Assembly (NCBI GenBank): GCA_944379995.1
Contig: CALWGF010000005.1
Span: 1 to 48,008, forward strand
Direction: 5' to 3'
Length of the DNA: 48,008 bases
DNA from: an uncultured Clostridia bacterium
Lineage (GTDB): Bacteria; Bacillota; Clostridia; Lachnospirales; Anaerotignaceae
The position numbers and the translations under genes were made by a program. The notes beneath the pieces are model-generated. The model was given only the letters and a program-made list of their open reading frames with translations. It did no database searches and was not told where the DNA came from. Shown piece by piece: positions 16,528-24,345 of this stretch. Position 1 is the stretch's first letter. Every line of letters begins with the position of its first letter.

Positions 16528-16875
16528 ATTTCTATGAATTAGTATATTTTAATTTTTACTTAATTACAGATATAAAATATGTACTTAAACAATTAATACA
16601 TTAAAATAAATGTAATTTTTTATGTGAAATTATTTTATATTACACGAAATTTTACCATATAGTATTTTTATTCATTTGCGTAATATATATGAATTTTATA
16701 TCAACCTTTTTTCTCTAAATACATCAACCTATGCACTTTTTTAACCGTCACCATAAAATCAGTTTTATATAATGTAATTACATAAGACATATACATTTAG
16801 GTTAAATAAAACCTAATTTATATTATGTATTTTTATTATATATTTATAGTTTATTATAGAAAGGTTGGTTTTATC
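16528..16875. other. 348-nt AT-rich intergenic region upstream of the AraM-like gene
   Basis: No supportable ORF. It contains a palindrome ATGTAATTACAT near 16777-16788 and a perfect 7-bp inverted repeat TTAGGTT-N6-AACCTAA (16797-16816), about 60 nt before the start codon. The second is a candidate operator or leader hairpin. No clear promoter pair could be assigned. Confidence 0.45.
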
Positions 16876-18228
16876 ATGACAAAAGCTCCAAAACTCTCCG
16901 ATTATTTAGGAAAACCTTTTGATTGTTCTTGTGGTAAAAAACATTCAACAGGTTTAGAAAGTGTTACTGTATGTTCGGGTGCAATAAACTCACTTCCTGA
17001 TTATGTTGAAAAATACAATTTTAAAAATTTATATATAGCATGTGATAAGATTACATATGATATTGCAGGAAAAAAAGTAATGGAAATTCTTGCAGCACAT
17101 AATATTAAAGCAAAAGCACATGTATTTACAGAAGCAAGATTTATACCAGATGAACAAGCATTAGGTAATCTTATGTTAGATGCAGACCGTGATTGTGACC
17201 TTGTTGTTGCAGTTGGTACAGGTTCAATAAATGATTTATGCCGTTTCTTTAGTTATCAAATGGGAATTCCTTATTGTATAGTTGCAACAGCAGCACCTAT
17301 GGATGGATTTGCATCAACAGGTGCAGCATTAATAGCAAATAATATAAAAATAAATATGTCTGCACAATCACCATTATTTATTATTGGTGACACAGATATA
17401 TTAACAGGTGCTCCTGCTCGTATGGTATCTGCTGGACTTGGAGATTTGTTAGGTAAATTTACTTGTCTTACAGACTGGCGTATTTCAAAAGTTATAAATG
17501 AAGAATATTATTGTGATACTATTGTAAATTTAGTATCTGATTGTATTGAAAATGTTTTATCAAGTGCAGATAAAGTTGCATCTCGTGACCCTAAAGTAAT
17601 AGGGGATATAATGGAAGGTCTTGTTCTTACAGGTGTTGCAATGAGCTTTATTGGAAATTCAAGACCAGCTGCTGGTTGTGAACATCATATGTGTCATTTC
17701 TGGGAAACATTAGAACTTCAAGAAGGTAAAATACCTGTACTTCATGGTACAAAAGTAGCAGTTGGTACAGTAATAATATTAAAAATGACAGAATTATTAC
17801 GTGAAAATAGACCTGATTTTGAACTTGCTAGGGAAAAAGCAAAACAATATAGTCAAGATGCTTGGGAAAAAACTATCAATGAAGTTTATGGTGCTTCAGC
17901 TTCATCTATAATAGAATTAGAACATAAATCACAGAAAAACGCAGTTGAAGGACGTCTTAAGAGAATTGATAGTATTGAAAAAAATTGGGATAGTATTGTA
18001 GATATTATGAACAAATATTTACCAACTTCAGAACGTATGATTGAAATTCTTAAGAGCTTAGATGCACCATATTATCCAGAACAGATTGGATTTGATGATA
18101 ATCATTTAGTAAATGCAATGCTTTATGCAAAAGAAACACGTGAACGTTATACTTTATTATCTATGATGGCTGACTTAGGTGTATTAGAAGATTTAGCAGA
18201 TAAAGTTGTTGAATATGTTCATAAATAA
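16876..18228 (+). CDS. AraM / sn-glycerol-1-phosphate dehydrogenase family protein
   Basis: A 450-residue member of the dehydroquinate-synthase-like, metal-dependent dehydrogenase superfamily closest to AraM/EgsA. Visible motifs are VVAVGTGSINDLCRF (dinucleotide loop), TAAPMDGFAS, GLGDLLGKF (metal Asp) and CEHHMCHFWE (metal His). AraM of Bacillus makes glycerol-1-phosphate from dihydroxyacetone phosphate; other relatives act on polyol phosphates. A short N-terminal Cys pair (FDCSCGKKH) is present. It lies directly before the split transketolase, so a pentitol- or triose-phosphate substrate is plausible. The start chosen (16876) has a GAAAGG site upstream; an in-frame ATG 51 nt earlier has none and would add a hydrophobic leader without support. 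Confidence 0.82.
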   Translation: MTKAPKLSDYLGKPFDCSCGKKHSTGLESVTVCSGAINSLPDYVEKYNFKNLYIACDKITYDIAGKKVMEILAAHNIKAKAHVFTEARFIPDEQALGNLMLDADRDCDLVVAVGTGSINDLCRFFSYQMGIPYCIVATAAPMDGFASTGAALIANNIKINMSAQSPLFIIGDTDILTGAPARMVSAGLGDLLGKFTCLTDWRISKVINEEYYCDTIVNLVSDCIENVLSSADKVASRDPKVIGDIMEGLVLTGVAMSFIGNSRPAAGCEHHMCHFWETLELQEGKIPVLHGTKVAVGTVIILKMTELLRENRPDFELAREKAKQYSQDAWEKTINEVYGASASSIIELEHKSQKNAVEGRLKRIDSIEKNWDSIVDIMNKYLPTSERMIEILKSLDAPYYPEQIGFDDNHLVNAMLYAKETRERYTLLSMMADLGVLEDLADKVVEYVHK

Positions 18229-18320
18229 TTGATTGGTTTATTAAATATATATTTTTATGGTTTGTATATTTATTTAGTTAGTTTGGTGAGAAGATTTAAT
18301 ATATATTTTAATACAAACTG

Positions 18321-18326
18321 TATAAT
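18321..18326 (+). promoter_or_regulatory. Probable -10 box of the transketolase transcript
   Basis: Perfect TATAAT about 21 nt upstream of the structured leader (18347-18431) and 192 nt before the start codon. The -35 is weak and AT-only. A long-range repeat GTTTGTAT / ATACAAAC (18260-18267, 18311-18318) flanks the promoter. Confidence 0.4.
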
Positions 18327-18346
18327 ATATAAGTATAAATTGCTTA

Positions 18347-18431
18347 ATACAGTAGTAATATTTTTTAATTATAACAAGCCCTTTTACTTGTGATAAAAAT
18401 ATGTCTAGCAGCTATAATATTACTACTGTAT
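18347..18431 (+). ncRNA. Candidate structured leader RNA of the split transketolase operon
   Basis: A perfect 16-bp helix closes the element: ATACAGTAGTAATATT (18347-18362) with its exact complement at 18416-18431. Inside, TTATAACAAG (18369-18378) pairs with CTTGTGATAA (18387-18396) with one mismatch and an 8-nt loop. A 19-nt single-stranded 3' segment (18397-18415, including GTCTAGCAGC) follows. There is no U-tract, so it is not an ordinary terminator. It starts about 14 nt after the predicted transcription start and ends 86 nt before the start codon. It matches no riboswitch class that I recognise. A DNA-level operator is the alternative. Confidence 0.55.
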
Positions 18432-18517
18432 CATATAACATATTATAACAAATAGCAAAATATTCATTAACAGATTAATAGTTAAATCTATTTTTGGTGA
18501 ATAAGGAGGCTTTTATT

Positions 18518-19342
18518 TTGGAAAATAAAAAATTAATGGAATTTGCAAATAAAATAAGAAAAGATATTTTAACAGCAGTTTATAGTGCAAAATCAGGTCA
18601 CCCAGGTGGTTCACTTTCAGCTGCAGATATTTTCACATATTTATATTTTGAAGAAATGAATATAGACCCACAAAATCCTAAAAAAGCAGATAGAGATAGA
18701 TTTGTATTATCTAAAGGTCATACAACACCGGGATATTATGCAGCACTTGCAAATAGAGGATTTTTCCCAACAGAGGATATAAAAACATTTCGTCATGTAG
18801 GTTCATATCTTCAGGGACACCCAGATATGAAACATACACCGGGTGTTGATATGTCAAGTGGTTCTCTTGGACAAGGTATTTCTGCCGCTGTTGGTATGGC
18901 TATATCAGCAAAACTTTCAAATGAAGATTACAAAGTGTATACACTTCTTGGAGATGGTGAAATACAAGAAGGTCAAGTTTGGGAAGCTGCTATGCTTGCA
19001 GGTCACAGACATCTTGATAACCTTATTGTAATAATTGATAATAATGGTCTTCAGATTGATGGTGATATTGCAAAAGTAAACTCTCCATATCCTATTGATA
19101 AGAAATTTGAAGCATTCAATTTCCATGTAATAAATGTAGATGGTCATGATTTTGATGCTTTAAGAAATGCATTTAATGAAGCTAAAGCTGTTGAAGGAAA
19201 ACCAGTTGCTATTATTGAAAAAACAGTAAAAGGTAAAGGTGTTTCATTTATGGAAAATAATGCAGGTTGGCACGGAAAAGCTCCTTCTGAAAGTGAATAT
19301 TTAGAAGCAATGGCAGAACTTGAAAAGGAGGGTGCTTTATAA
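18518..19342 (+). CDS. Transketolase, N-terminal (thiamine diphosphate-binding) subunit
   Basis: A 274-residue N-terminal half of a split transketolase. KSGHPGGSLSAADIFTYLYF and LSKGHTTPGYYAAL are substrate and cofactor contacts. GDGEIQEGQVWEAAMLAG...IIDNN is the thiamine diphosphate/magnesium motif. The start is a TTG placed 8 nt after AAGGAGG (18503-18509); an upstream in-frame TTG overlaps that site. The stop overlaps the next start by one base (TAATG), so the two halves are translationally coupled and should be made in equal amounts. Transketolase moves two-carbon units between pentose and other sugar phosphates. Split forms are common in Firmicutes and archaea. Confidence 0.95.
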   Translation: MENKKLMEFANKIRKDILTAVYSAKSGHPGGSLSAADIFTYLYFEEMNIDPQNPKKADRDRFVLSKGHTTPGYYAALANRGFFPTEDIKTFRHVGSYLQGHPDMKHTPGVDMSSGSLGQGISAAVGMAISAKLSNEDYKVYTLLGDGEIQEGQVWEAAMLAGHRHLDNLIVIIDNNGLQIDGDIAKVNSPYPIDKKFEAFNFHVINVDGHDFDALRNAFNEAKAVEGKPVAIIEKTVKGKGVSFMENNAGWHGKAPSESEYLEAMAELEKEGAL

Positions 19343-20286
19343 TGTCTGAAATAAAAAAAATAGCAACAAGAGAAAGTTATGGAAATGCACTTTTAGAGCT
19401 TGGTAAAAATCATTCAGAAGTGGTTGTTCTTGATGCTGACCTTGCAGGTGCAACAAAAACAAGTATATTTATGAAAGAATTTCCAGAGCGTCATATAGAT
19501 TGTGGTATTGCGGAATGTAATATGATGGGTGTTGCAGCAGGTCTTGCAACAACAGGAAAAGTTCCATTTGCAAGTACATTTGCAATGTTTGCAGCAGGAC
19601 GTGCTTTTGAACAAATAAGAAACTCTATTGGATATCCACATCTTAATGTAAAAATAGGTGCAACACATGCAGGTATATCAGTAGGAGAAGATGGTGCAAC
19701 ACATCAATGTAATGAAGATATTGCACTTATGAGAACAATACCAGGAATGGTTATTATTAGTCCTTCTGATGATATAGAAGCAAAAGCAGCTGTAAAAGCA
19801 GCATATGAATATGAAGGACCTGTATATTTAAGATTTGGCAGACTTGCAACACCTGTAATTAATGAAAATGAAAATTATAAATTTGAAATAGGTAAGGGTA
19901 TTGTACTTAGAGAAGGTAAAGATGTTGCAATTTTTGCAACAGGTCTTGAAGTATATGAAGCTCTTGTTGCAGCTAAAAAACTTGCAGCAGATGGAATTGA
20001 AGCTAAAGTAATCAATATTCATACAATTAAACCTATTGATAAAGATTTAATAATTGAAACTGCAAAAGAATGTGGAAAAGTTGTAACAGTAGAAGAACAT
20101 TCAGTTGTTGGCGGTTTAGGTAGTGCTGTATGCGATATATTAAGTGAAAATTATCCTACTTCTGTTTTGAAGATAGGTATTAATGACGTATATGGTGAGT
20201 CTGGACCTGCAACAGAATTAATTAAAAAATATAATCTCGATTCTAATGGTATATATAATAGTATAAAAAACTCATACTTTAAATAA
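19342..20286 (+). CDS. Transketolase, C-terminal subunit
   Basis: A 314-residue C-terminal half (pyrimidine-binding domain plus C-terminal domain). It contains VVLDADLAGATKTS, HIDCGIAECNMMGVAAGLA with the catalytic glutamate that activates the cofactor, GATHAGISVGEDGATHQ, and the C-terminal domain segment VVTVEEHSVVGGLGSAV. It assembles with the 18518-19342 product; neither half is active alone in known split enzymes. The spacing to the N-terminal half (1-nt overlap) and a terminator 38 nt after the stop define a two-gene unit. Confidence 0.95.
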   Translation: MSEIKKIATRESYGNALLELGKNHSEVVVLDADLAGATKTSIFMKEFPERHIDCGIAECNMMGVAAGLATTGKVPFASTFAMFAAGRAFEQIRNSIGYPHLNVKIGATHAGISVGEDGATHQCNEDIALMRTIPGMVIISPSDDIEAKAAVKAAYEYEGPVYLRFGRLATPVINENENYKFEIGKGIVLREGKDVAIFATGLEVYEALVAAKKLAADGIEAKVINIHTIKPIDKDLIIETAKECGKVVTVEEHSVVGGLGSAVCDILSENYPTSVLKIGINDVYGESGPATELIKKYNLDSNGIYNSIKNSYFK

Positions 20287-20324
20287 TTAAAAAAATATAA
20301 ATCTTATTAATCTACCCAATGTTC

Positions 20325-20359
20325 AAAAAAGATAGCTTTATTTAAAGCTGTCTTTTTTT
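20325..20359 (+). terminator. Intrinsic terminator after the transketolase genes
   Basis: AAAAAAGATAGCTTTA pairs with TAAAGCTGTCTTTTTT (one G-U pair), and the right arm runs into seven T. A short loop remains after fraying of the A-T end. Confidence 0.85.
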
Positions 20360-20367
20360 ATATATTT

Positions 20368-20401
20368 TTTCGTAAATTTATTATTTTACTTTCGTACGAA
20401 A
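20368..20401. promoter_or_regulatory. Candidate DeoR-type operator: TTTCGTACGAAA palindrome plus half-site
   Basis: The perfect 12-bp palindrome TTTCGTACGAAA (20390-20401) lies 7 bp upstream of the -35 box of the regulator gene. A half-site TTTCGTA lies 22 bp upstream (20368-20374), two helical turns away. TTCG-containing sites are typical of DeoR/GlpR-family regulators, so autoregulation is likely but unproven. Confidence 0.6.
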
Positions 20402-20408
20402 ATATTTA

Positions 20409-20437
20409 TTGACATATACAAAATAAAATTGTATTAT
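20409..20437 (+). promoter_or_regulatory. Sigma-A promoter of the DeoR-type regulator
   Basis: Consensus TTGACA (20409-20414), 17-nt spacer, TATTAT (20432-20437), 27 nt before the start codon. Confidence 0.8.
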
Positions 20438-20464
20438 ATAAATATAATCAGAAAGGAAAAATAT

Positions 20465-21211
20465 ATGAAACAAAGACATTCTGAAATTATAGAAATTGTA
20501 AGCCAAAGAAAAAAAATAGAAGTAAATGAATTAGCTCAAATTTTAAATACTACACCTGTAACTATAAGAAAAGATTTAACATATTTGCAAGATAAAGGTA
20601 TATTACGTCGTGAACGTGGTTTTGCATTATTAAATAGTCCAGATGATATAAATTATAGAATGGCATTCCATTTTGAAAATAAAAAGAAAATAGCTGAATA
20701 TGCTGCAAAACTTGTTAGTGATGGCGAAACTATTATACTTGAGTCAGGTTCTGCTTGTGCTTTATTTGCCGAAGAAGTTGCATATACCCATAAAAATGTA
20801 ACTTTTATTACTAATTCAGCTTATATTGCAAATTATATAAATTCAAATAATAATAATCAGATTATATTATTAGGTGGATTTTACAGTAAAAGCCATCAAG
20901 CTGTAATAGGACCTATGACTAAGGAATGTATTAAAGATTTTTATGTAGATAAAATATTTGTTGGTATTGATGGATATTCTAAACAAATGGGATTTACAGG
21001 TAATGACATTATGAGAGCTGATACAATTCAAGCTATGACAAAATCAGCAGAAAAGGTTATTATACTTTCTGAATCTTCAAAGTTTGAAAAAAGTACAGCT
21101 ATTCCTTATTTAAAGGAAAAACAAGTATATCAAGTTATTACAGATAAAAATATTGATAATGATATAAAGGAATATTTGGAAAGTAAAAATATAATAGTTT
21201 CAACTGTTTAG
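20465..21211 (+). CDS. DeoR/GlpR-family sugar-phosphate-responsive repressor
   Basis: A 248-residue DeoR-family regulator. The N-terminal HTH (about 1-55) includes IEVNELAQILNTTPVTIRKD and the family hallmark RRERGFALL. The C-terminal effector domain resembles ribose-5-phosphate isomerase folds: LESGSACALFAEE, ITNSAYIANY, LLGGFYSKSHQAVIG, FVGIDGYSKQMGFT. Such repressors release DNA on binding a sugar phosphate. It lies between the split transketolase and the transaldolase-like gene and probably controls this pentose phosphate set. The start was set at the ATG behind GAAAGGA; an in-frame ATG 36 nt upstream overlaps the promoter -10 region and is rejected. Confidence 0.92.
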   Translation: MKQRHSEIIEIVSQRKKIEVNELAQILNTTPVTIRKDLTYLQDKGILRRERGFALLNSPDDINYRMAFHFENKKKIAEYAAKLVSDGETIILESGSACALFAEEVAYTHKNVTFITNSAYIANYINSNNNNQIILLGGFYSKSHQAVIGPMTKECIKDFYVDKIFVGIDGYSKQMGFTGNDIMRADTIQAMTKSAEKVIILSESSKFEKSTAIPYLKEKQVYQVITDKNIDNDIKEYLESKNIIVSTV

Positions 21212-21261
21212 TTAATAAAAGTAAAATATTAAATATATTAAAAATATAATTGGAGGTTATT

Positions 21262-21939
21262 ATGGAGTACTTACTTGACACAGCTAATATTGAAGAAATT
21301 AAATACTATAATGATTACTTACCTATTTCAGGTGTAACAAGTAATCCAAGCATTGTAAAAAAAGAAGGTAATATAGATTTCTTTGCACATATGAAAGAAA
21401 TTCGTAATATTATTGGTTTTGATGCTACATTACATGTACAAGTATCTACAAAAGACTATGAAGGTATGATGGCTGATGCTAAAGCTATTTTAGAAAATAT
21501 TGATGATAAAGTGTACATAAAAATTCCTGTAACTATGGACGGAATTAAAGCTATTAAAGAATTAAAAAAACAAGGTGTTAATATAACAGCAACTGCTGTA
21601 TATACAAAAGCACAAGCATTTATGGCACTTGAAGCAGGTGCAGATTATATAGCACCATATTATAATCGTATGGAAGCTATGGGAGTTGATTCTTGTGATG
21701 TTATTGCTTCTATTGCTGAAGTGATAGATATGTATGGATACAATTCAAAAATTATAGCTGCAAGTTTTAAAAATGTTGCTCAAATTGATAAAGCCATATT
21801 GGCTGGAGCACATGCAATTACAAGTGCACCTTCTATATTTAAAGATAGCCTTTCTATGAAAATAGTAAGTGATGCAGTAGATGTATTCTGTGATGATTGG
21901 ACAGAAATTTATGGTGATAAAAAAATAATTGATTTATAA
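21262..21939 (+). CDS. Transaldolase / fructose-6-phosphate aldolase family (TalC/Fsa-type)
   Basis: A 225-residue small-form transaldolase-family protein. It shows LLDTANIEEIKYYND, the substrate loop GVTSNPSIVKKEG, the Schiff-base lysine Lys87 in KIPVT, NITATAVYTKAQAFMALEAGA, and ITSAPSIF near the end. Family members either transfer dihydroxyacetone units between sugar phosphates or cleave fructose-6-phosphate. In this neighbourhood, next to transketolase, a pentose phosphate role is likely. The start is the ATG after GGAGGT (21252-21257). It is 50 nt after the DeoR-type gene, in the same direction, and ends at a strong terminator. Confidence 0.9.
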   Translation: MEYLLDTANIEEIKYYNDYLPISGVTSNPSIVKKEGNIDFFAHMKEIRNIIGFDATLHVQVSTKDYEGMMADAKAILENIDDKVYIKIPVTMDGIKAIKELKKQGVNITATAVYTKAQAFMALEAGADYIAPYYNRMEAMGVDSCDVIASIAEVIDMYGYNSKIIAASFKNVAQIDKAILAGAHAITSAPSIFKDSLSMKIVSDAVDVFCDDWTEIYGDKKIIDL

Positions 21940-21957
21940 TTATATATGTTTATTTAA

Positions 21958-21994
21958 AGTCTGATACTTATATAAAAGTATCAGGCTTTTTTTA
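21958..21994 (+). terminator. Intrinsic terminator after the transaldolase-like gene
   Basis: AGTCTGATACTT pairs with AAGTATCAGGCT (one G-U pair) around a 6-nt loop, followed by seven T. Confidence 0.9.
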
Positions 21995-22085
21995 TTAATA
22001 TGCATAATGTATGTATATTACATTTTGTAAAAATATACTGTACAAATAATAACACTTATACATTTTGTTAAAAAAATAAATGGCA

Positions 22086-22114
22086 TTGACAATAAATTTT
22101 ATATATTTTATAAT
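22086..22114 (+). promoter_or_regulatory. Perfect-consensus sigma-A promoter upstream of pfkA
   Basis: TTGACA (22086-22091), exactly 17 nt, TATAAT (22109-22114). It predicts a 5' untranslated region of about 140 nt before pfkA. The surrounding gap (21995-22261) holds no ORF. Confidence 0.9.
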
Positions 22115-22140
22115 AAACGTGGGAGATTAATAAGTATATA

Positions 22141-22175
22141 GATGTATAATATTAATTTGTTATACATCATTTTTT
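22141..22175 (+). terminator. Terminator-like hairpin in the pfkA leader
   Basis: GATGTATAA (22141-22149) and TTATACATC (22160-22168) form a perfect 9-bp stem, then A and six T. It lies between the consensus promoter and pfkA, so transcripts must read through it. It is a candidate attenuator, or simply a stable leader hairpin. Confidence 0.55.
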
Positions 22176-22261
22176 GGGTTTTATAGGTATTTATATTATT
22201 AAATTAGAACGGGATTGTTATATTAAAATTTAAAGCTATTATTACGGGGAAGGGTGAAAAA

Positions 22262-23248
22262 ATGGAAACAGAAGAAAAAATAATAAAGACTATTGGTGTA
22301 CTTACAAGTGGTGGTGATGCACCAGGTATGAATTCAGCTATAAGAGCTGTTGCAAGAACTGCTCTTAATAACGGTATTCGTGTTATAGGTATAAATAGAG
22401 GCTATAATGGTCTTATTAATGGTGATGTTGTTGAAATTAACAGTAATTTTGTTTCTGATATAATACAAAGAGGAGGAACAATATTATATACTGCAAGATG
22501 TAAAGAGTTTTATGAAGAAAGTGGAATAATAAAAGCTGTTGAGAAAGCAAAAGAACTTGGTATAGATGGTCTTGTTGTAATAGGTGGAGATGGCTCATTT
22601 AATGGTGCGATAAAACTTTGTAAACATGGTCTTCCTACTGTTGGTATACCAGGAACTATTGATAATGACATAAAATGTACAGACTATACAATCGGTTTTG
22701 ATACAGCTTGTAATATTGCTGTTGAAGCAATAGACAGATTAAGAGATACAGCAAGAAGTCATGAAAAATGTAATATCATTGAAGTAATGGGTAGAGATGC
22801 AGGATTTTTAGCATTAGATGTTGGTTTAGCAGTTGGAGCAACTGATGTTTTAGTACCAGAAATAAAAAGTGATATTGAAACAGAAGTTTGTGGCAATATT
22901 ATGGCAAGAAAAAAACAAGGTAAAACACATCATATAATTGTTGTTTCTGAAGGCTGTGACCTTGACATAAATGATATGGCTAAAATAATTCAAGAAAAAA
23001 CAGGTATTGAATCAAGAATAACTGTACTTGGTCATATTCAAAGAGGTGGTTCTCCAACAATGCTTGATAGAGTATATGCAGCAAAAATGGGAAGTTATGC
23101 TGTTAATCTTCTTCTTGCAGGAAAATGTAACAGAGTTGTTGCTATACAAAGAAACTATGTAGTTGATTTTGATATAGAAGAAGCTCTTTCAATGAAAAAG
23201 ACAATAGATTTTGATGCTGTAAACTTATGTAGACGTATTTCTAAATAA
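22262..23248 (+). CDS. pfkA: ATP-dependent 6-phosphofructokinase
   Basis: A 328-residue PfkA, close to the bacterial norm of about 320. ATP-binding GVLTSGGDAPGMNSAIRA, the catalytic GTIDNDI loop (aspartate base), EVMGRDAGFLAL and the substrate segment GHIQRGGSPTMLDR are all present. It commits fructose-6-phosphate to glycolysis. It is a single-gene unit with a perfect promoter, a leader hairpin and a terminator after the stop. In many Firmicutes pfkA is cotranscribed with pyk; here a short pyruvate kinase lies about 1 kb downstream behind a Ppx/GppA gene. Confidence 0.96.
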   Translation: METEEKIIKTIGVLTSGGDAPGMNSAIRAVARTALNNGIRVIGINRGYNGLINGDVVEINSNFVSDIIQRGGTILYTARCKEFYEESGIIKAVEKAKELGIDGLVVIGGDGSFNGAIKLCKHGLPTVGIPGTIDNDIKCTDYTIGFDTACNIAVEAIDRLRDTARSHEKCNIIEVMGRDAGFLALDVGLAVGATDVLVPEIKSDIETEVCGNIMARKKQGKTHHIIVVSEGCDLDINDMAKIIQEKTGIESRITVLGHIQRGGSPTMLDRVYAAKMGSYAVNLLLAGKCNRVVAIQRNYVVDFDIEEALSMKKTIDFDAVNLCRRISK

Positions 23249-23261
23249 TATAATATATTTT

Positions 23262-23305
23262 GCCTGTTAAAGTATTTGATTTCAAGTATTTTAACAGGCT
23301 TTTTT
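23262..23305 (+). terminator. Intrinsic terminator after pfkA
   Basis: GCCTGTTAAAGTATTTGA pairs with TCAAGTATTTTAACAGGC through two G-U pairs and a very small loop, followed by six T. Confidence 0.88.
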
Positions 23306-23321
23306 AATAGTTTGTATTTTA

Positions 23322-23352
23322 TTGTTTAATTATATACAAAATATGGTATAAT
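23322..23352 (+). promoter_or_regulatory. Probable promoter of the Ppx/GppA gene
   Basis: TATAAT (23347-23352) with TTGTTT (23322-23327) 19 nt upstream, or TTTAAT at 16 nt. It lies 38 nt before the start codon. The -10 is convincing, the -35 less so. Confidence 0.55.
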
Positions 23353-23390
23353 ATTTATGGAAATTTTTAAAAGGAAGAGGGAGTTTTTTT

Positions 23391-24293
23391 ATGTATGCTA
23401 TAATTGACGTAGGTTCAAATACAATAAGACTTACTGTATATAGGGTTTATAAAGATGATTTTAAAATTCTTTTTAATCAAAAAGTAATGGCAGGTCTTGC
23501 AGGTTATGTTGAAGATAATAAAATAACACAAGAAGGTATTGATACTGCTTGTAAAGCACTTGCTAATTTTAAATCAATAGTAGATAATTTTAATATCGAA
23601 AATCTTCTTGTATTTGCAACAGCTTCTTTAAGAAATGTTGAGAATACAGATGAGGCAGTATCTCAAATATGTAAAAAAACAAGCATAAATGTTGAGATTA
23701 TTTCTGGAGAGGAAGAAGCAAGACTTGATTTTGAAGGTGCTACTCATAATATTATAGATATGAATAGTGGATTGCTTGTAGACATTGGCGGTGGAAGTAC
23801 AGAGCTTGTATCTTATGAAAATAAAGAAATTATAAATGCAGTAAGTATACATTTAGGTTCACTTAAACTTTATAAAAAATGTGTTGAAAACATAATTCCT
23901 ACAAAATCAGAAAGTGAAAAACTTCAAAAAACATCTGTAAAAGAACTTGAAAAAGTAAATGAAATTAAAAAACAGAAATATTCTGTTATATGTGGTGTAG
24001 GTGGTACAATTCGTGCTGTTTTAAAACTTAATAACTTTATATTTAAAGCTCACGAAACAAACAGAACAATAACTGTTTCAAACCTTCAAAAAATACTTGA
24101 AGTTTTAAGAAAAGGTGAAACAGAAGGTGTTAATACAATACTTAAAGTATGTCCTGACCGTATTCATACAATAATACCAGGTATTACACTTCTTTATAAC
24201 ATAGCAAAGTTTTATGATTGTGATATGATTACAGTAAGTAGTTATGGCGTAAGAGAAGGATACCTTTATGATAGAGTTATAAATAAAAATTAA
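23391..24293 (+). CDS. Ppx/GppA-family phosphatase (exopolyphosphatase-like)
   Basis: A 300-residue protein of the ASKHA fold. The phosphate-1 motif AIIDVGSNTIRLTVY opens the protein, FATASLRNV follows, EEEARLDF carries the catalytic glutamate, and LVDIGGGSTELV is the phosphate-2 motif. Late motif: GITLLYNIAKFY. The protein is the short two-lobe form without the extra C-terminal HD-like domain of E. coli Ppx/GppA. It probably hydrolyses polyphosphate or (p)ppGpp. It sits between pfkA and the pyruvate kinase-like gene; the link to glycolysis is by position only. Confidence 0.88.
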   Translation: MYAIIDVGSNTIRLTVYRVYKDDFKILFNQKVMAGLAGYVEDNKITQEGIDTACKALANFKSIVDNFNIENLLVFATASLRNVENTDEAVSQICKKTSINVEIISGEEEARLDFEGATHNIIDMNSGLLVDIGGGSTELVSYENKEIINAVSIHLGSLKLYKKCVENIIPTKSESEKLQKTSVKELEKVNEIKKQKYSVICGVGGTIRAVLKLNNFIFKAHETNRTITVSNLQKILEVLRKGETEGVNTILKVCPDRIHTIIPGITLLYNIAKFYDCDMITVSSYGVREGYLYDRVINKN

Positions 24294-24303
24294 TTAATAT
24301 TTT

Positions 24304-24331
24304 AACCTTCCGATTTTCGGAAGGTTTTTTT
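24304..24331 (+). terminator. Intrinsic terminator abutting the pyruvate kinase ribosome binding site
   Basis: AACCTTCCGA / TCGGAAGGTT with a TTT loop and a T tract ending at 24331, immediately followed by GGAGGG (24332-24337). There is no room for a promoter between hairpin and gene, so expression of the next gene must cross this hairpin. Confidence 0.85.
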
Positions 24332-24345
24332 GGAGGGATAAATTT

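Noticed and set aside
18347..18431. Intrinsic terminator of the AraM-like gene
   Set aside because: The helix encloses a 53-nt interior and is not followed by a T tract; a TATAAT box lies upstream, so a leader position is more consistent.
19342..20286. Deoxyxylulose-5-phosphate synthase instead of split transketolase
   Set aside because: Two adjacent half-length proteins with transketolase-specific segments and translational coupling fit split transketolase; DXS is a single chain of over 600 residues.
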